From the NCBI RefSeq assembly GCF_006385805.1, contig NZ_VFSG01000001.1, positions 682,001 to 746,000 on the forward strand: a DNA stretch of 64,000 bases. The letters run 5' to 3'. Position numbers and translations under genes: made by a program. The notes under the pieces are model-generated. The model had not been told where the DNA came from. It saw nothing but the letters and a program-made list of their open reading frames with translations, and did no database searches. The DNA comes from Streptococcus xiaochunlingii (lineage in GTDB: Bacteria; Bacillota; Bacilli; Lactobacillales; Streptococcaceae). This document shows, in pieces, positions 55,077 to 63,690 of this stretch (position 1 is its first letter; every line of letters begins with the position of its first letter).

Positions 55077-55928
55077 CTAACCCTTTCTGACACGTGTTAC
55101 AATCCCATCTGGGTCTGTAAACTCGAGCTCGCTTGAGGTCAACCATTTGACAGCTGCCTCCTGCTCTTTTGCTCGCTCTGCGATGGCAACCAAGTCTTCT
55201 TTCTTTTCTACTTGGATGACGTAATAGGCAAGTCCAGGAAGCTGGGCTTCTCGTTTGGCCAAGTGCTTGCCACCCCACTCATTGACTGCCAGGTGATGGT
55301 GGTAGTCTCCAGAAGCGATCCAGCTAGCTGATGGAATGGTGAACTTATCCGATAGGTCTAGCACAGCTTGGTAAAAGACTGACGCTACTTGGCTATCACT
55401 CACCGAGAGGTGGATATGCCCCATGCGGGTAGCGGACGCTATCTGGAAAGGCTCCACCTTGCGGCCCATCTCATAGATCTCTTGGGCAGAGAGCTCCTCC
55501 GTCACCCCAATGATGCGACCATCCTCACGGATATCCCACTCCGCCACTGGCTTATCCCGGTAAAGCTCAATGCCGTTGCCCTCTGGATCTTCAAGATAGA
55601 GAGCCTCACTGTAGCCGTGGTCGGCAGCTCCGACAAAGGGAAACTTCAGCTCAGCGATATGCTTGAAGACATCCGCTAGGTCCTCCCGACTAGGTAGGAG
55701 AATGGCCATGTGATAGAGACCATAGCTAGCCTTAACAGACTCAGTCCTATCCGTTTGGATCAGGTGCACCAAGGGATTGCCTCCAGCCCCAAGAAGGACT
55801 TCCTCCTCAGTCTGAGACAAAATCTCCAAACCCAGAATCTGGGTGTAAAAAGCTGTCTGGCGAGCCAGATCCTTCACATTGAGGACTGCTTCTGCTAGGT
55901 AAATCTTGCTATTGTAGGCGTAGGTCAT
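55077..55928 (-). CDS. VOC-family protein, CatE-like (putative extradiol dioxygenase)
   Basis: The 283-residue protein has two vicinal-oxygen-chelate modules: residues 8-125 (LAEAVLNVKDLARQTAFYTQILGL to YLEDPEGNGIELYRDKP) and 165-280 (GHIHLSVSDSQVASVFYQAVLDL to FTDPDGIVTRV). Candidate metal ligands are His169 in the second module, His217 or so in SGDYHHHLAVNEW, and a late Glu/Asp. The closest described relative by layout is CatE of Bacillus, a catechol-2,3-dioxygenase of quinone detoxification. An operator shared with an FMN reductase supports that idea. Confidence 0.8.
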   Translation of the reverse strand: MTYAYNSKIYLAEAVLNVKDLARQTAFYTQILGLEILSQTEEEVLLGAGGNPLVHLIQTDRTESVKASYGLYHMAILLPSREDLADVFKHIAELKFPFVGAADHGYSEALYLEDPEGNGIELYRDKPVAEWDIREDGRIIGVTEELSAQEIYEMGRKVEPFQIASATRMGHIHLSVSDSQVASVFYQAVLDLSDKFTIPSASWIASGDYHHHLAVNEWGGKHLAKREAQLPGLAYYVIQVEKKEDLVAIAERAKEQEAAVKWLTSSELEFTDPDGIVTRVRKG

Positions 55929-55955
55929 AGATGACTCCTTTTCGGTTTTGTTTTG

Positions 55956-55976
55956 TTGTAACTTTTTGTATTACAT
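55956..55976. promoter_or_regulatory. Inverted-repeat operator before the VOC gene
   Basis: TTGTAA-N9-TTACAT, one base different from the copy before the FMN reductase, and starting 1 bp downstream of TATAAT (55978-55983) on the minus strand. Same spacing and same placement relative to the -10 as the first copy. Confidence 0.6.
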
Positions 55977-56020
55977 CATTATACACTCTTTTTCCAAGGA
56001 AGCAAGAAAAACAACTCGAC

Positions 56021-56050
56021 AAAAAACCCTCCTTAGAAAACTAAGGAGGG
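56021..56050 (-). terminator. Terminator closing the defence operon
   Basis: Perfect CCCTCCTTAG / CTAAGGAGGG stem with loop TTTT on the minus strand, followed by six T, 25 bp past the hsdM stop. Confidence 0.92.
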
Positions 56051-56075
56051 AATTGTCTGTTAAATGTATTAAGAA

Positions 56076-57677
56076 CTAACCCTTAAACTCTTGGACAAAT
56101 TTCTTGAGTTCGGCATCGGATTCTGGTGTCGTTCCATGAAGCTGGCTGAGCATGTCTAGAAGAGAGGCTGTCTGGGCCTCAATGGTTGCGTTGGTTTGGT
56201 TGATCTTAGCCACGATCTCTGTCAGTGGCTCCACTTCTTCTTCCTCAAAGGTATCCACATAGCGTGGGATATTGAGGTTGTAGTCATTCTCGACGATCTC
56301 CTCAAAACTAGCCAGATGGGCAAACTTATCCATGTTCTCTCTGCTCTTATAGGCCTTGAGGATCTTCTCGATATGGGCATCCGTCATGATGTTCTGGTTC
56401 TTGCCCTTGTCAAATTCCTTAGAAGCATCGATAAAGTAGACGTCCCGATTGGTCCGGTTCTTCTTGAGAATAATGACCGTCGTTGGGATGCTGGTATTGA
56501 AGAAGATATTGGCAGGAAGACCGATCACCGTATCAATGGCTCCTTCTTCTAACAAGGCCTTGCGAATGGTTCCTTCAGCATTGCCACGGAAAAGGACTCC
56601 GTGAGGAAGGACGATGGCCATGACTCCTTTGTCCTGCTTGAGGTGGTAATATCCATGCAAGAGAAAGGCAAAGTCAGCCTTGGACTGGGGCGCCAGTTTC
56701 CCAAAAGGAGAGAAACGAGGGTCATTCAGGAATCCAGAGCTTGCTGACCACTTGGCAGAGTATGGCGGGTTCATGAGAACACCGTCAAAGTTAGTCGGCT
56801 CTTGAGTCGGCCAGTCTTCATCCAGTGTATCGGCATTGTGGAGAAATTGATTTTCAACCGGAACGCCATGTAGGATCATGTTCATCCGAGCTAGGTTATA
56901 GGTCGAGGTATTGAGCTCCTGACCAAAGTAGACAACTGTCTGCGGTTTATTAGAGTATTTTTTTGCATTGAGCAAGAGAGAGCCAGACCCCATAGTCGCA
57001 TCATAGATGGTAAAGCCCTCCTGGTCTTCACGACCTAAAAAGGCAATCTGAGTCATGAGCTTGGCAACAGGTTGAGGTGTATAGAATTCACCAGCTTTCT
57101 TGCCCGAGTCAGTCGCAAACTGACCGATCAGATACTCATAGGCATCCCCCAGCATATCACCAGCATGACCAGCCACATCTAGCACAGCCAACTCTTTCAT
57201 AACTGCTGCCACCGTTTGGTTTTGCTTTTGTGGAGTTGCCCCTAGCTTTTTAGAGTAGAGGTCGATATCTTCAAAGAGATTTTCATAGAGGTCGTCATTC
57301 TGCTCGATATCACGAAAACCTTGAGCCAAATCTTCCAGCTGGAAAGTCCCCTCATTGACACGTGCTACCAGAGCCGTAAAAGTCAAGTCAGGCTTGATGA
57401 TATAGTTGAGCTCATCGTTCATGACAGAGAGCAGATCCTCATGAGTATCCGCATCCTCGTAGTAGTTGCGATAGACCTTAAGGGCATCCTCAAGACTATC
57501 TGTTCCCTCTTCCATAGTCTCAGCCACGAAAAAGAGCATCTTGTCTGACAGATACTTATAAAAGACCATACCCAAAAGATAGGACTTGTAGTCGTTGGCA
57601 TCCATCTTAGAGCGGAGAACATCCGCTGAGTTCCACAGGGCTTGATAGAGCGACTGGGAAGTTTGTGTTGTTTCCAT
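56076..57677 (-). CDS. hsdM: Type I restriction-modification methyltransferase subunit
   Basis: The 533-residue protein has the HsdM N-terminal helical domain (residues 10-150), SAM-binding motif I DATMGSGSLLLNAKK (226-240) and catalytic NPPY (303-306), followed by FLLHGYYHLKQDKGVMAIVLPHGVLFRG and the C-terminal helices that contact HsdS. It methylates adenine in the target chosen by HsdS. It is the last gene of the transcript, 29 bp after kwaB, and more GC-rich than its upstream neighbours. hsdM is separated from hsdS by two other genes, which is unusual, and hsdR is not in the window. Confidence 0.95.
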   Translation of the reverse strand: METTQTSQSLYQALWNSADVLRSKMDANDYKSYLLGMVFYKYLSDKMLFFVAETMEEGTDSLEDALKVYRNYYEDADTHEDLLSVMNDELNYIIKPDLTFTALVARVNEGTFQLEDLAQGFRDIEQNDDLYENLFEDIDLYSKKLGATPQKQNQTVAAVMKELAVLDVAGHAGDMLGDAYEYLIGQFATDSGKKAGEFYTPQPVAKLMTQIAFLGREDQEGFTIYDATMGSGSLLLNAKKYSNKPQTVVYFGQELNTSTYNLARMNMILHGVPVENQFLHNADTLDEDWPTQEPTNFDGVLMNPPYSAKWSASSGFLNDPRFSPFGKLAPQSKADFAFLLHGYYHLKQDKGVMAIVLPHGVLFRGNAEGTIRKALLEEGAIDTVIGLPANIFFNTSIPTTVIILKKNRTNRDVYFIDASKEFDKGKNQNIMTDAHIEKILKAYKSRENMDKFAHLASFEEIVENDYNLNIPRYVDTFEEEEVEPLTEIVAKINQTNATIEAQTASLLDMLSQLHGTTPESDAELKKFVQEFKG

Positions 57678-57706
57678 AGTGTTTCTTTCTAAATCATTTT
57701 CTTACT

Positions 57707-58528
57707 TTAATTTAATTTTTTTGCATGGTTAGCTTCCATTTTATGGTGGGTTATTGGATTAGTATATAGCCGTCCAAGTGCTAACTTTAGTAAACATGTT
57801 AATTTTCTATTACTATCAATTATGAAATTTTGATTATCGTCTAACTCAAACTCTTGATTAGGATACTGACTGTACGTTCTCAACAAAGTATTTTTAACAG
57901 CTATATCATTCAAATCTATTCCATAATCTTTTAAAACAGCTAACATCTTTAAATTATTGGTTTTTATCTTAAATTCCTTAATAAAACGTACTAGATTAAA
58001 TTCTTTAAACTCATCAACTTCTGCCTGACTTGCTATACGATAGTAATCATCAATCCCCTTAAATAAGCTACGAATCGTTCTAAAATTTTTGAAATACAAT
58101 TTATCATTTCCATCAAAATAGGCATCGTTCTCAGATTTTAATTCTATACCATTTTCAATAATTGTTCTTTCAGCTCTTCTATGTCTCCATTTCAAGATTG
58201 ACTTATCAACCAGTCTCTTTGATTGTGTAATTTTTTGAAAAACTAACCCATCATTTTCAACTTTACGAAAAATCAACTCAATTTTCGAGAACTCTTCTTC
58301 ATTCACATCATTTAGACCCGCAGTATTTAAAAACTTGTCCCCATATTCTTTGACCATAGATATATGAACATCATCAAGTTCAATATAGAACCATTCCTCA
58401 TGTTCTAACTTTATTTCTGGATCAAATTCTCTACTATTTTCAGGATCAATCTCCGGAGCAACTAATTCAGAAATATCATCCGTGTTATCCAATTTTCTAT
58501 ACGTTCGACCTACTTTTACTAAAAACAT
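57707..58528 (-). CDS. kwaB: KwaB-like DUF4868 protein of a Kiwa defence pair
   Basis: The 273-residue soluble protein has the general pattern of DUF4868. After a variable N-terminal half come a strand-rich core KLYFKNFRTIRSLFKGIDDYYRIASQAEVDEF, a helical KMLAVLKDYGIDLNDI and the closing KLTCLLKLALGRLYTNPITHHKMEANHAKKL, which resembles the end of other members (Leu-rich helix, Tyr, then a Thr and a Tyr or Met motif). In Kiwa, KwaB acts with the membrane protein KwaA against phage. It starts 1 bp after kwaA, and that pairing is the main support. At 273 residues it is somewhat shorter than the E. coli protein as I remember it. The assignment rests on remembered motif shape, not a search. Confidence 0.72.
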   Translation of the reverse strand: MFLVKVGRTYRKLDNTDDISELVAPEIDPENSREFDPEIKLEHEEWFYIELDDVHISMVKEYGDKFLNTAGLNDVNEEEFSKIELIFRKVENDGLVFQKITQSKRLVDKSILKWRHRRAERTIIENGIELKSENDAYFDGNDKLYFKNFRTIRSLFKGIDDYYRIASQAEVDEFKEFNLVRFIKEFKIKTNNLKMLAVLKDYGIDLNDIAVKNTLLRTYSQYPNQEFELDDNQNFIIDSNRKLTCLLKLALGRLYTNPITHHKMEANHAKKLN

Positions 58529-58529
58529 A

Positions 58530-59069
58530 CTATTCCTTCTCCAAAAAAGTAAAATTATTTATTCTAACTAGTCCTTTTATAGTCCCAGTTTCTTTAACAT
58601 CTTTTTTCTTGCTATAAATAATAAAGACATTACCGTTTTTATCAGTGACTCTGTAATAACGATACGAGAGTAACCATATCAAATTGAAATAATACGATCT
58701 CTCCATAAGAATCCACCATATTAGAAAAATGAGGACTATTACTACAATCTGATATAAGAAAGTTAATTCACCTAAACCCAGCATAATTACAAAAAGGCCT
58801 AAGTAAGTTGGAATGATTTCATTTTCTACCGGCTGTATACTTTCAACTTGAGCAGTATCATTTGCTTCTTTAAATCTTATCAAATACTGCAAGACTCCAA
58901 AAGAAAAAGAAAGCATCAGGAAAGTCAACACTCCTATTTTTAGAAAACTACATACATAAGTATCATGTGAGGGAAAAATGTCTATCGTAAATAGATACAA
59001 GACTAAACCTGGCGAAAAAGAACAAATTGATAAACAAAATGACAAACATAATCTTTTAAATTTTTTCAT
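58530..59069 (-). CDS. kwaA: KwaA-like four-helix membrane protein of a Kiwa defence pair
   Basis: The 179-residue protein has four predicted membrane helices (about 7-28, 39-64, 88-106 and 107-126) and a soluble C-terminal tail of about 50 residues (YRVTDKNGNVFIIYSKKKDVKETGTIKGLVRINNF). Size and topology match KwaA, the membrane sensor of Kiwa. It lies 9 bp after hsdS, with only a weak ribosome site, so translation may depend on coupling, and 1 bp before kwaB. No sequence motif alone identifies it; the call depends on its DUF4868 partner. Confidence 0.68.
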   Translation of the reverse strand: MKKFKRLCLSFCLSICSFSPGLVLYLFTIDIFPSHDTYVCSFLKIGVLTFLMLSFSFGVLQYLIRFKEANDTAQVESIQPVENEIIPTYLGLFVIMLGLGELTFLYQIVVIVLIFLIWWILMERSYYFNLIWLLSYRYYRVTDKNGNVFIIYSKKKDVKETGTIKGLVRINNFTFLEKE

Positions 59070-59078
59070 AACAAAATT

Positions 59079-60239
59079 TTATATAAACATATCCTGCAAG
59101 AGTTTCTTTTTCAGTGTTTCTAGCTGAGAAATTTTTTCTTGGTGAGAGTTAATGAGGTTATCGAGGTTTGAAAAAAATGAGCCTATGGCTTGTTGTTCAG
59201 CAATTGTTGGTAAATAAAATGGAATCTCCGAAAAAGTTGGAAACTGTACACGTTGTTTTTCAATTAAAGTTCCTGTAGCAAACTGTTTATATTGATAGAT
59301 TGCGTACGTAGTTTTCAATAGAATTTTTAAAAAATCATTATCGAACTTTTCTATATCTATATTTTTCATCACAACATAATAGCCAGAAACCGAAATAGTA
59401 ACGTCATTATTGTTTAGATCTAAGGCACCTAATGTAAGATTCATTGGATTATAAACAAACTCATTTACATCAACCTTTTTAAATTTATCATTCTTTTTTA
59501 CCAAAAAATCTCTTTTATAACGTTCTGTTTTAGGTGTTAATCCCTTCTCAACTGTTAAACTCCATAACTCGTTTTCTACAGAAGGTTCAATATAATTTGA
59601 TACTTGTTCAAAAATATCACCTAGGTAATACTTTCCCCACTCACCTTCAAATCCATCCAAACGAATCTCAGGAACCGTCTGACCAGCTTTGGGAAACATT
59701 TTGGTAAGCATGGTCGCCTTGAGAGATTGGTAGTTGGCAAGATTATCCTTGTAGCTAGCAAGAAGGTCGTCGAGGGTACGGAAGAGGGAGCCGATGGCGG
59801 ATTGTTCGTCAATTTCGGGATGATACACTTTATAGTTTCCAAGTTGAGGAGCTGTCAGTTGAGGAACACCCGTAGATTCATTTAAAATTCTCATTGAATT
59901 AATCTGATTTTCAAGATAATCAACATCAATATTATCTGATTGAAGAGTCAAAAGTCTTACAATTGGAGTAAAATTTTCATGTCTTGCCACTGCATATCCA
60001 ACATCTCCACGACCTGTAACAGTCACTGCAGGAGCTTTCACTTTATAATCGTCATAAAAGCCAACGATTCCTTTGTTTGTCAAAGAATTTGCAACAACGG
60101 GATATTTCCCACTTTCCTTCAATCTTTCTTTATCTACATCACCACCAGCAGATATTTTGACAATATCTGTAATTTTATTTTCTGTCCAAGCACCTTGATA
60201 GGAATAAAATCTTATTTTAGGAATATCTTGCTTTATCAT
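59079..60239 (-). CDS. hsdS: Type I restriction-modification specificity subunit
   Basis: The 386-residue protein has two target-recognition domains (about 15-145 and 195-345). Each is followed by a conserved helical spacer: EQSAIGSLFRTLDDLLASYKDNLANYQSLKATMLTKMFP and EQQAIGSFFSNLDNLINSHQEKISQLETLKKKLLQDMF. The recognition domains are AT-rich while the spacers are closer to chromosomal composition, as expected for a gene diversified by domain exchange. It sets the bipartite target sequence for HsdM. No second hsdS or inverted repeats for phase switching are visible. It begins 38 bp after ietS. Confidence 0.94.
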   Translation of the reverse strand: MIKQDIPKIRFYSYQGAWTENKITDIVKISAGGDVDKERLKESGKYPVVANSLTNKGIVGFYDDYKVKAPAVTVTGRGDVGYAVARHENFTPIVRLLTLQSDNIDVDYLENQINSMRILNESTGVPQLTAPQLGNYKVYHPEIDEQSAIGSLFRTLDDLLASYKDNLANYQSLKATMLTKMFPKAGQTVPEIRLDGFEGEWGKYYLGDIFEQVSNYIEPSVENELWSLTVEKGLTPKTERYKRDFLVKKNDKFKKVDVNEFVYNPMNLTLGALDLNNNDVTISVSGYYVVMKNIDIEKFDNDFLKILLKTTYAIYQYKQFATGTLIEKQRVQFPTFSEIPFYLPTIAEQQAIGSFFSNLDNLINSHQEKISQLETLKKKLLQDMFI

Positions 60240-60277
60240 ATTTTTATCTAACCTTCATCAAGCTTTTTTTAATAAAA

Positions 60278-62503
60278 TTAATCTTCAAAATGAATTTCTC
60301 CCTCAGCAACATTATAAATATCAATCATTTCCTGAATGTCAATTCTATTCACAAGCCAACCACGCATAGAACATTGACTAATGAAATCAGAAATCCTATT
60401 TATCCCTTTCATTTCTTTAAGTGTTACAACTATTCCAAACCTAAGTTCTCTACCATCACCATTGTTAAGTCGTTCCTTAGTTTTAAGACTAAACCCCCAC
60501 AAACCATCACCATATGCCTTTTTAGCTCGCCCATTTGGCTTAACGTACTCTATAATTGATTTGATATTATCCCATTTTCTAAACAATCCTCGAGCATCTG
60601 TTTCAGAAAGAGACACATTATCATTTTGTTTATTATCATTCACAGTAATTATTTTCTGTCCATTAAGTCTACCAAAATAAATATCTAATTCTGTATTTGT
60701 ATAATCAACTCCTTGATTCCTAGAACACTTGGGAAAATAACACAACGTTGCTTTAGCAATGTAAGGGTGCTTATCATCAACAACAGGCACTGGAAGATTA
60801 TAATTGTATGTATCAAACATGATTGATTCTCCAGATATAACAAACTTAATCTCATCATCTTGGGCGTTAAGCACATTTTCGATTTTTTGAGGTACTACAC
60901 CATACCCGATTAAATTCATAGAACTATTTGGTTTTGACCATGATATTGCAGAATCAATAATTAAAGCTTTCGCTACCTCCCTACTTAACCCTATCTTATG
61001 AATTAAATATGCCATTTTTCTAGTAATCCAAGGTGCTGCAAAAGATGTTCCTGCTACAAAATATTCTCCTGTAGGCATACAAACTCTTATTTTGTTTTTC
61101 CCATCCCCTCCAAAATAAGAAATGTCAGGTTTATTAAAGAAGGACAACACTTTACCTTCTCTAGAGTATGTCGCTGGTTTATTATCCTTATCAACGGCAT
61201 TCACAACTAGAGAATTTATTGAATCTGCTGGTGCCCCTATTTTCATTCTAGCTTTATCGCTCACTCTTTTATTTGTTCCTGCTATCACAAATATAACATC
61301 AAATTCATATTGTATTTTATCTAACAAAGCAGCTTCTGGAGAAATGAAATTTTTTTGAATTTCTAATGCTGAACCTAATGATAAATTCCATACCTTAATA
61401 TCTCTATTATCTGCAACTATTTCTTTAATTGACTTAAGTATAGAAAATGAACTAAACTTGCTACCCCTTGCAACTCCAAAATGTTTAACTCTAAAACGGC
61501 CACAACCATCATCTAATTCTGGATTAATTGAAGCACCGTCAACTATTAACGAAGATACAGCTGTACCGTGTTCATAATCAGTTGAATTAATTGGAATATC
61601 GGCATTTACCTTATCTTGAAATGTCACCCATTCGGAAAAATAAACACTAGTATCAAACATAGTATCAATAACTCCGACTACCGGTTCATCAGCAGGTGAA
61701 GGAATTGTCATTCTATGCCCGCTATCAAAAATCTCAAAATTCTGAGTATCCAATTTCGATAAATCGGTAGTAGCCATAGAAATCAGATAAGGAGCCTTTT
61801 CATTTAAGATTTCTAACTGATCCGGAGTCAATAATATCGTTGTCTCATCAATCACTCTGTAATCAGGAACATTTAAACCAACCCTCTTTAACAATTCACT
61901 TGTAGGTACTTTTGTATCAAAGATACTAATAATTGATGTTTTTAGTTCATCAAGTTCATTTTTGGGTATTGCAAAATTTTCAATCGAACTAATGTCTACA
62001 ATAGCTTGTAAAAATTTTGTTCTAGCAATTATTCCTGGTTCATAATTATCTGTCCTGTCACTAATCGAATTTAATTTTTCTGTAGAAATTTCTCCATTAA
62101 AATCTTTAATAAGTAATGATGCAACTATATTCAAAGTATTAATCGATTCATCCAAAACATCTAAATCTACGTAGTAAGTAATAACATGTTGCTTCTCTGT
62201 AGAAGTTTTATCAATAAATTTAGCTCCAACAACGCAATCATTTGGTTGAATTCTACTATTTTTTTTAAACAATTCTCTCATTCTTCTACTTTTTGCAACA
62301 ACATCTACATAAGTTACTGAAATTAAAGCTCCTTCAAAATATGAGATATTTAACCAATATTCTTTAAGTTCTTCGAGCTCTTTTTTTAATTTTAATATTT
62401 TTTTTTCACTTACAATTTGATTAGCCAACAACTTTGGAGAACCTGGTCGACCACTACTTGATTTTTGCTCAAAACGCCCCTTTAATTGCAATAATTCATT
62501 CAT
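60278..62503 (-). CDS. ietS: IetS-like S8 subtilisin-family protease of an IetAS defence pair
   Basis: The 741-residue protein has a charged, coiled N-terminal region (residues 30-50), a domain of unknown fold up to about 270, and a subtilase domain with Asp280 (VVGVIDTMFD), His312 (YEHGTAVSSLI), oxyanion Asn411 (VIAGTN) and Ser487 (AGTSFAAPW). About 220 further residues follow. No signal peptide is present, so it acts in the cytoplasm. It starts 3 bp after an AAA ATPase gene; this pairing is the composition of IetAS, described as a plasmid stability system of Agrobacterium and later as an anti-phage system. The ATPase presumably restrains or activates the protease. Confidence 0.82.
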   Translation of the reverse strand: MNELLQLKGRFEQKSSSGRPGSPKLLANQIVSEKKILKLKKELEELKEYWLNISYFEGALISVTYVDVVAKSRRMRELFKKNSRIQPNDCVVGAKFIDKTSTEKQHVITYYVDLDVLDESINTLNIVASLLIKDFNGEISTEKLNSISDRTDNYEPGIIARTKFLQAIVDISSIENFAIPKNELDELKTSIISIFDTKVPTSELLKRVGLNVPDYRVIDETTILLTPDQLEILNEKAPYLISMATTDLSKLDTQNFEIFDSGHRMTIPSPADEPVVGVIDTMFDTSVYFSEWVTFQDKVNADIPINSTDYEHGTAVSSLIVDGASINPELDDGCGRFRVKHFGVARGSKFSSFSILKSIKEIVADNRDIKVWNLSLGSALEIQKNFISPEAALLDKIQYEFDVIFVIAGTNKRVSDKARMKIGAPADSINSLVVNAVDKDNKPATYSREGKVLSFFNKPDISYFGGDGKNKIRVCMPTGEYFVAGTSFAAPWITRKMAYLIHKIGLSREVAKALIIDSAISWSKPNSSMNLIGYGVVPQKIENVLNAQDDEIKFVISGESIMFDTYNYNLPVPVVDDKHPYIAKATLCYFPKCSRNQGVDYTNTELDIYFGRLNGQKIITVNDNKQNDNVSLSETDARGLFRKWDNIKSIIEYVKPNGRAKKAYGDGLWGFSLKTKERLNNGDGRELRFGIVVTLKEMKGINRISDFISQCSMRGWLVNRIDIQEMIDIYNVAEGEIHFED

Positions 62504-62506
62504 TCT

Positions 62507-63550
62507 TTAACATCCTTTTAACTCTCTTGAAACCTGACTTTTTGAAATACCTTTCAAAATCTCTATTTCACGTACTGTGAAACCAAGCTCTTTTAATTCT
62601 TCAATTGAAACTTCATCTATCGATTTATATGCATTTGTAAAGATTCGCCTCAAATAATCGTATTTATCAGTTAAACTGCTAAAAGCTACTGCACTCTTTA
62701 AAATATTCTTTAGTTCACCTGGATAAGGAATAGGTTTCATCAGAGAGATAATCTTTCTCAATAATTTACTATTTTTCCCAGATTGTTTAAAATCTTTTAA
62801 AATATCACTCATTAAAACAATCGAAATATCCAATAAATCATCTTGACTATAATTATTAAAATTAATTACCGCATCAAAACGTCTTATTAAAGCCTTATCA
62901 AAAACATCAAACAGATTAGTCGTGGCAATTAAAACAACCTCATCGTTTAGTGAGTCGATTCCCTTCAATATCGCAGAAGTTGCTCTCCCCATTTCTCTCA
63001 AGTCATTGGTATCTAATCTATTTAAAGCGATAGCATCTATTTCATCAAACAATATAACTACTCTGTTTGGTTTAGAAAAACTATTTATTTCCTTAAAGAG
63101 TGAAGCAATATTCTTTGACGTTTGTCCTAATTTACTATCAACTATTGTTTCAAAATCTACAATATATAGTTCTCGTTCCAATAAGCGAGTTATTTGTTTT
63201 GTTGTCTCTGTCTTCCCAGTCCCTGGTGCCCCTTCAAAGAGAAACTTATTTACTCCAATATTCCTCCGAACAGCATTCACGATTCCAATCACATCTTTAG
63301 AGATAGGTTCTGGCAAAGGCAATGATTCTAAATTCAGCAGTGATACCTTCCTTAACGATTCAATATCTTCTTCATTCATTTGTGGAACAAAAGTATTAGC
63401 ATCTGAAAGTAATGCCATTATATATTCAGCTAATTGATAGTCTCCATTTTTATCAAAAGATTTTGCTATCTCATACGCTTCGGTCCTGAATCCCGACTCA
63501 TTCTTCTCTGTAAAATACTTAATTAAGTTAATCACTTGCTTTTTTTTCAT
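62507..63550 (-). CDS. ietA: IetA-like AAA+ ATPase of an IetAS defence pair
   Basis: The 347-residue protein has an N-terminal helical region (1-75) and an AAA+ core with Walker A GAPGTGKT (107-114), Walker B VVILFDEIDAIA (164-175), sensor 1 LIATTN (207-212) and arginine-finger region LIRRFDAVI (221-229). The last 30 residues (ELKELGFTVREIEILKGISKSQVSREL) look like a helix-turn-helix, which may be a DNA-binding or regulatory addition. It starts at an ATG with GGAGG nearby and is the first gene of the defence transcript. Confidence 0.82.
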   Translation of the reverse strand: MKKKQVINLIKYFTEKNESGFRTEAYEIAKSFDKNGDYQLAEYIMALLSDANTFVPQMNEEDIESLRKVSLLNLESLPLPEPISKDVIGIVNAVRRNIGVNKFLFEGAPGTGKTETTKQITRLLERELYIVDFETIVDSKLGQTSKNIASLFKEINSFSKPNRVVILFDEIDAIALNRLDTNDLREMGRATSAILKGIDSLNDEVVLIATTNLFDVFDKALIRRFDAVINFNNYSQDDLLDISIVLMSDILKDFKQSGKNSKLLRKIISLMKPIPYPGELKNILKSAVAFSSLTDKYDYLRRIFTNAYKSIDEVSIEELKELGFTVREIEILKGISKSQVSRELKGC

Positions 63551-63580
63551 TGCTAGACCTCCATTTAAAATACTAAACTA

Positions 63581-63623
63581 AGTATAACACTATGGGACAA
63601 AAATGTCAATTTAGGGACAAAAA
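63581..63623 (-). promoter_or_regulatory. Defence operon promoter with a tandem 10-bp repeat
   Basis: On the minus strand TTGACA (63604-63609), a 17-bp spacer and TATACT (63581-63586) form a near-consensus promoter. The decamer TTTTTGTCCC occurs twice (63594-63603 in the spacer, 63614-63623 just upstream of the -35), exactly 20 bp apart, the spacing expected for two regulator molecules on the same face of the helix. Confidence 0.7.
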
Positions 63624-63626
63624 AAT

Positions 63627-63671
63627 AAAAATAACAGGTGTTGTACTTTACTATACAACACCTGTTATTTT
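63627..63671. terminator. Long bidirectional terminator upstream of the defence operon
   Basis: AAAATAACAGGTGTTGTA pairs with TACAACACCTGTTATTTT over 18 bp with an 9-base loop. On the minus strand it ends the 63691 gene with a long T-rich tract; it therefore isolates the defence promoter. Confidence 0.92.
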
Positions 63672-63690
63672 ATAACTTTGAGAACTTAAA

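Noticed and set aside
59079-60239. Phase-variable hsdS locus with inverted repeats
   Set aside because: Only one hsdS is present, with no partial copies, recombinase or long inverted repeats nearby.
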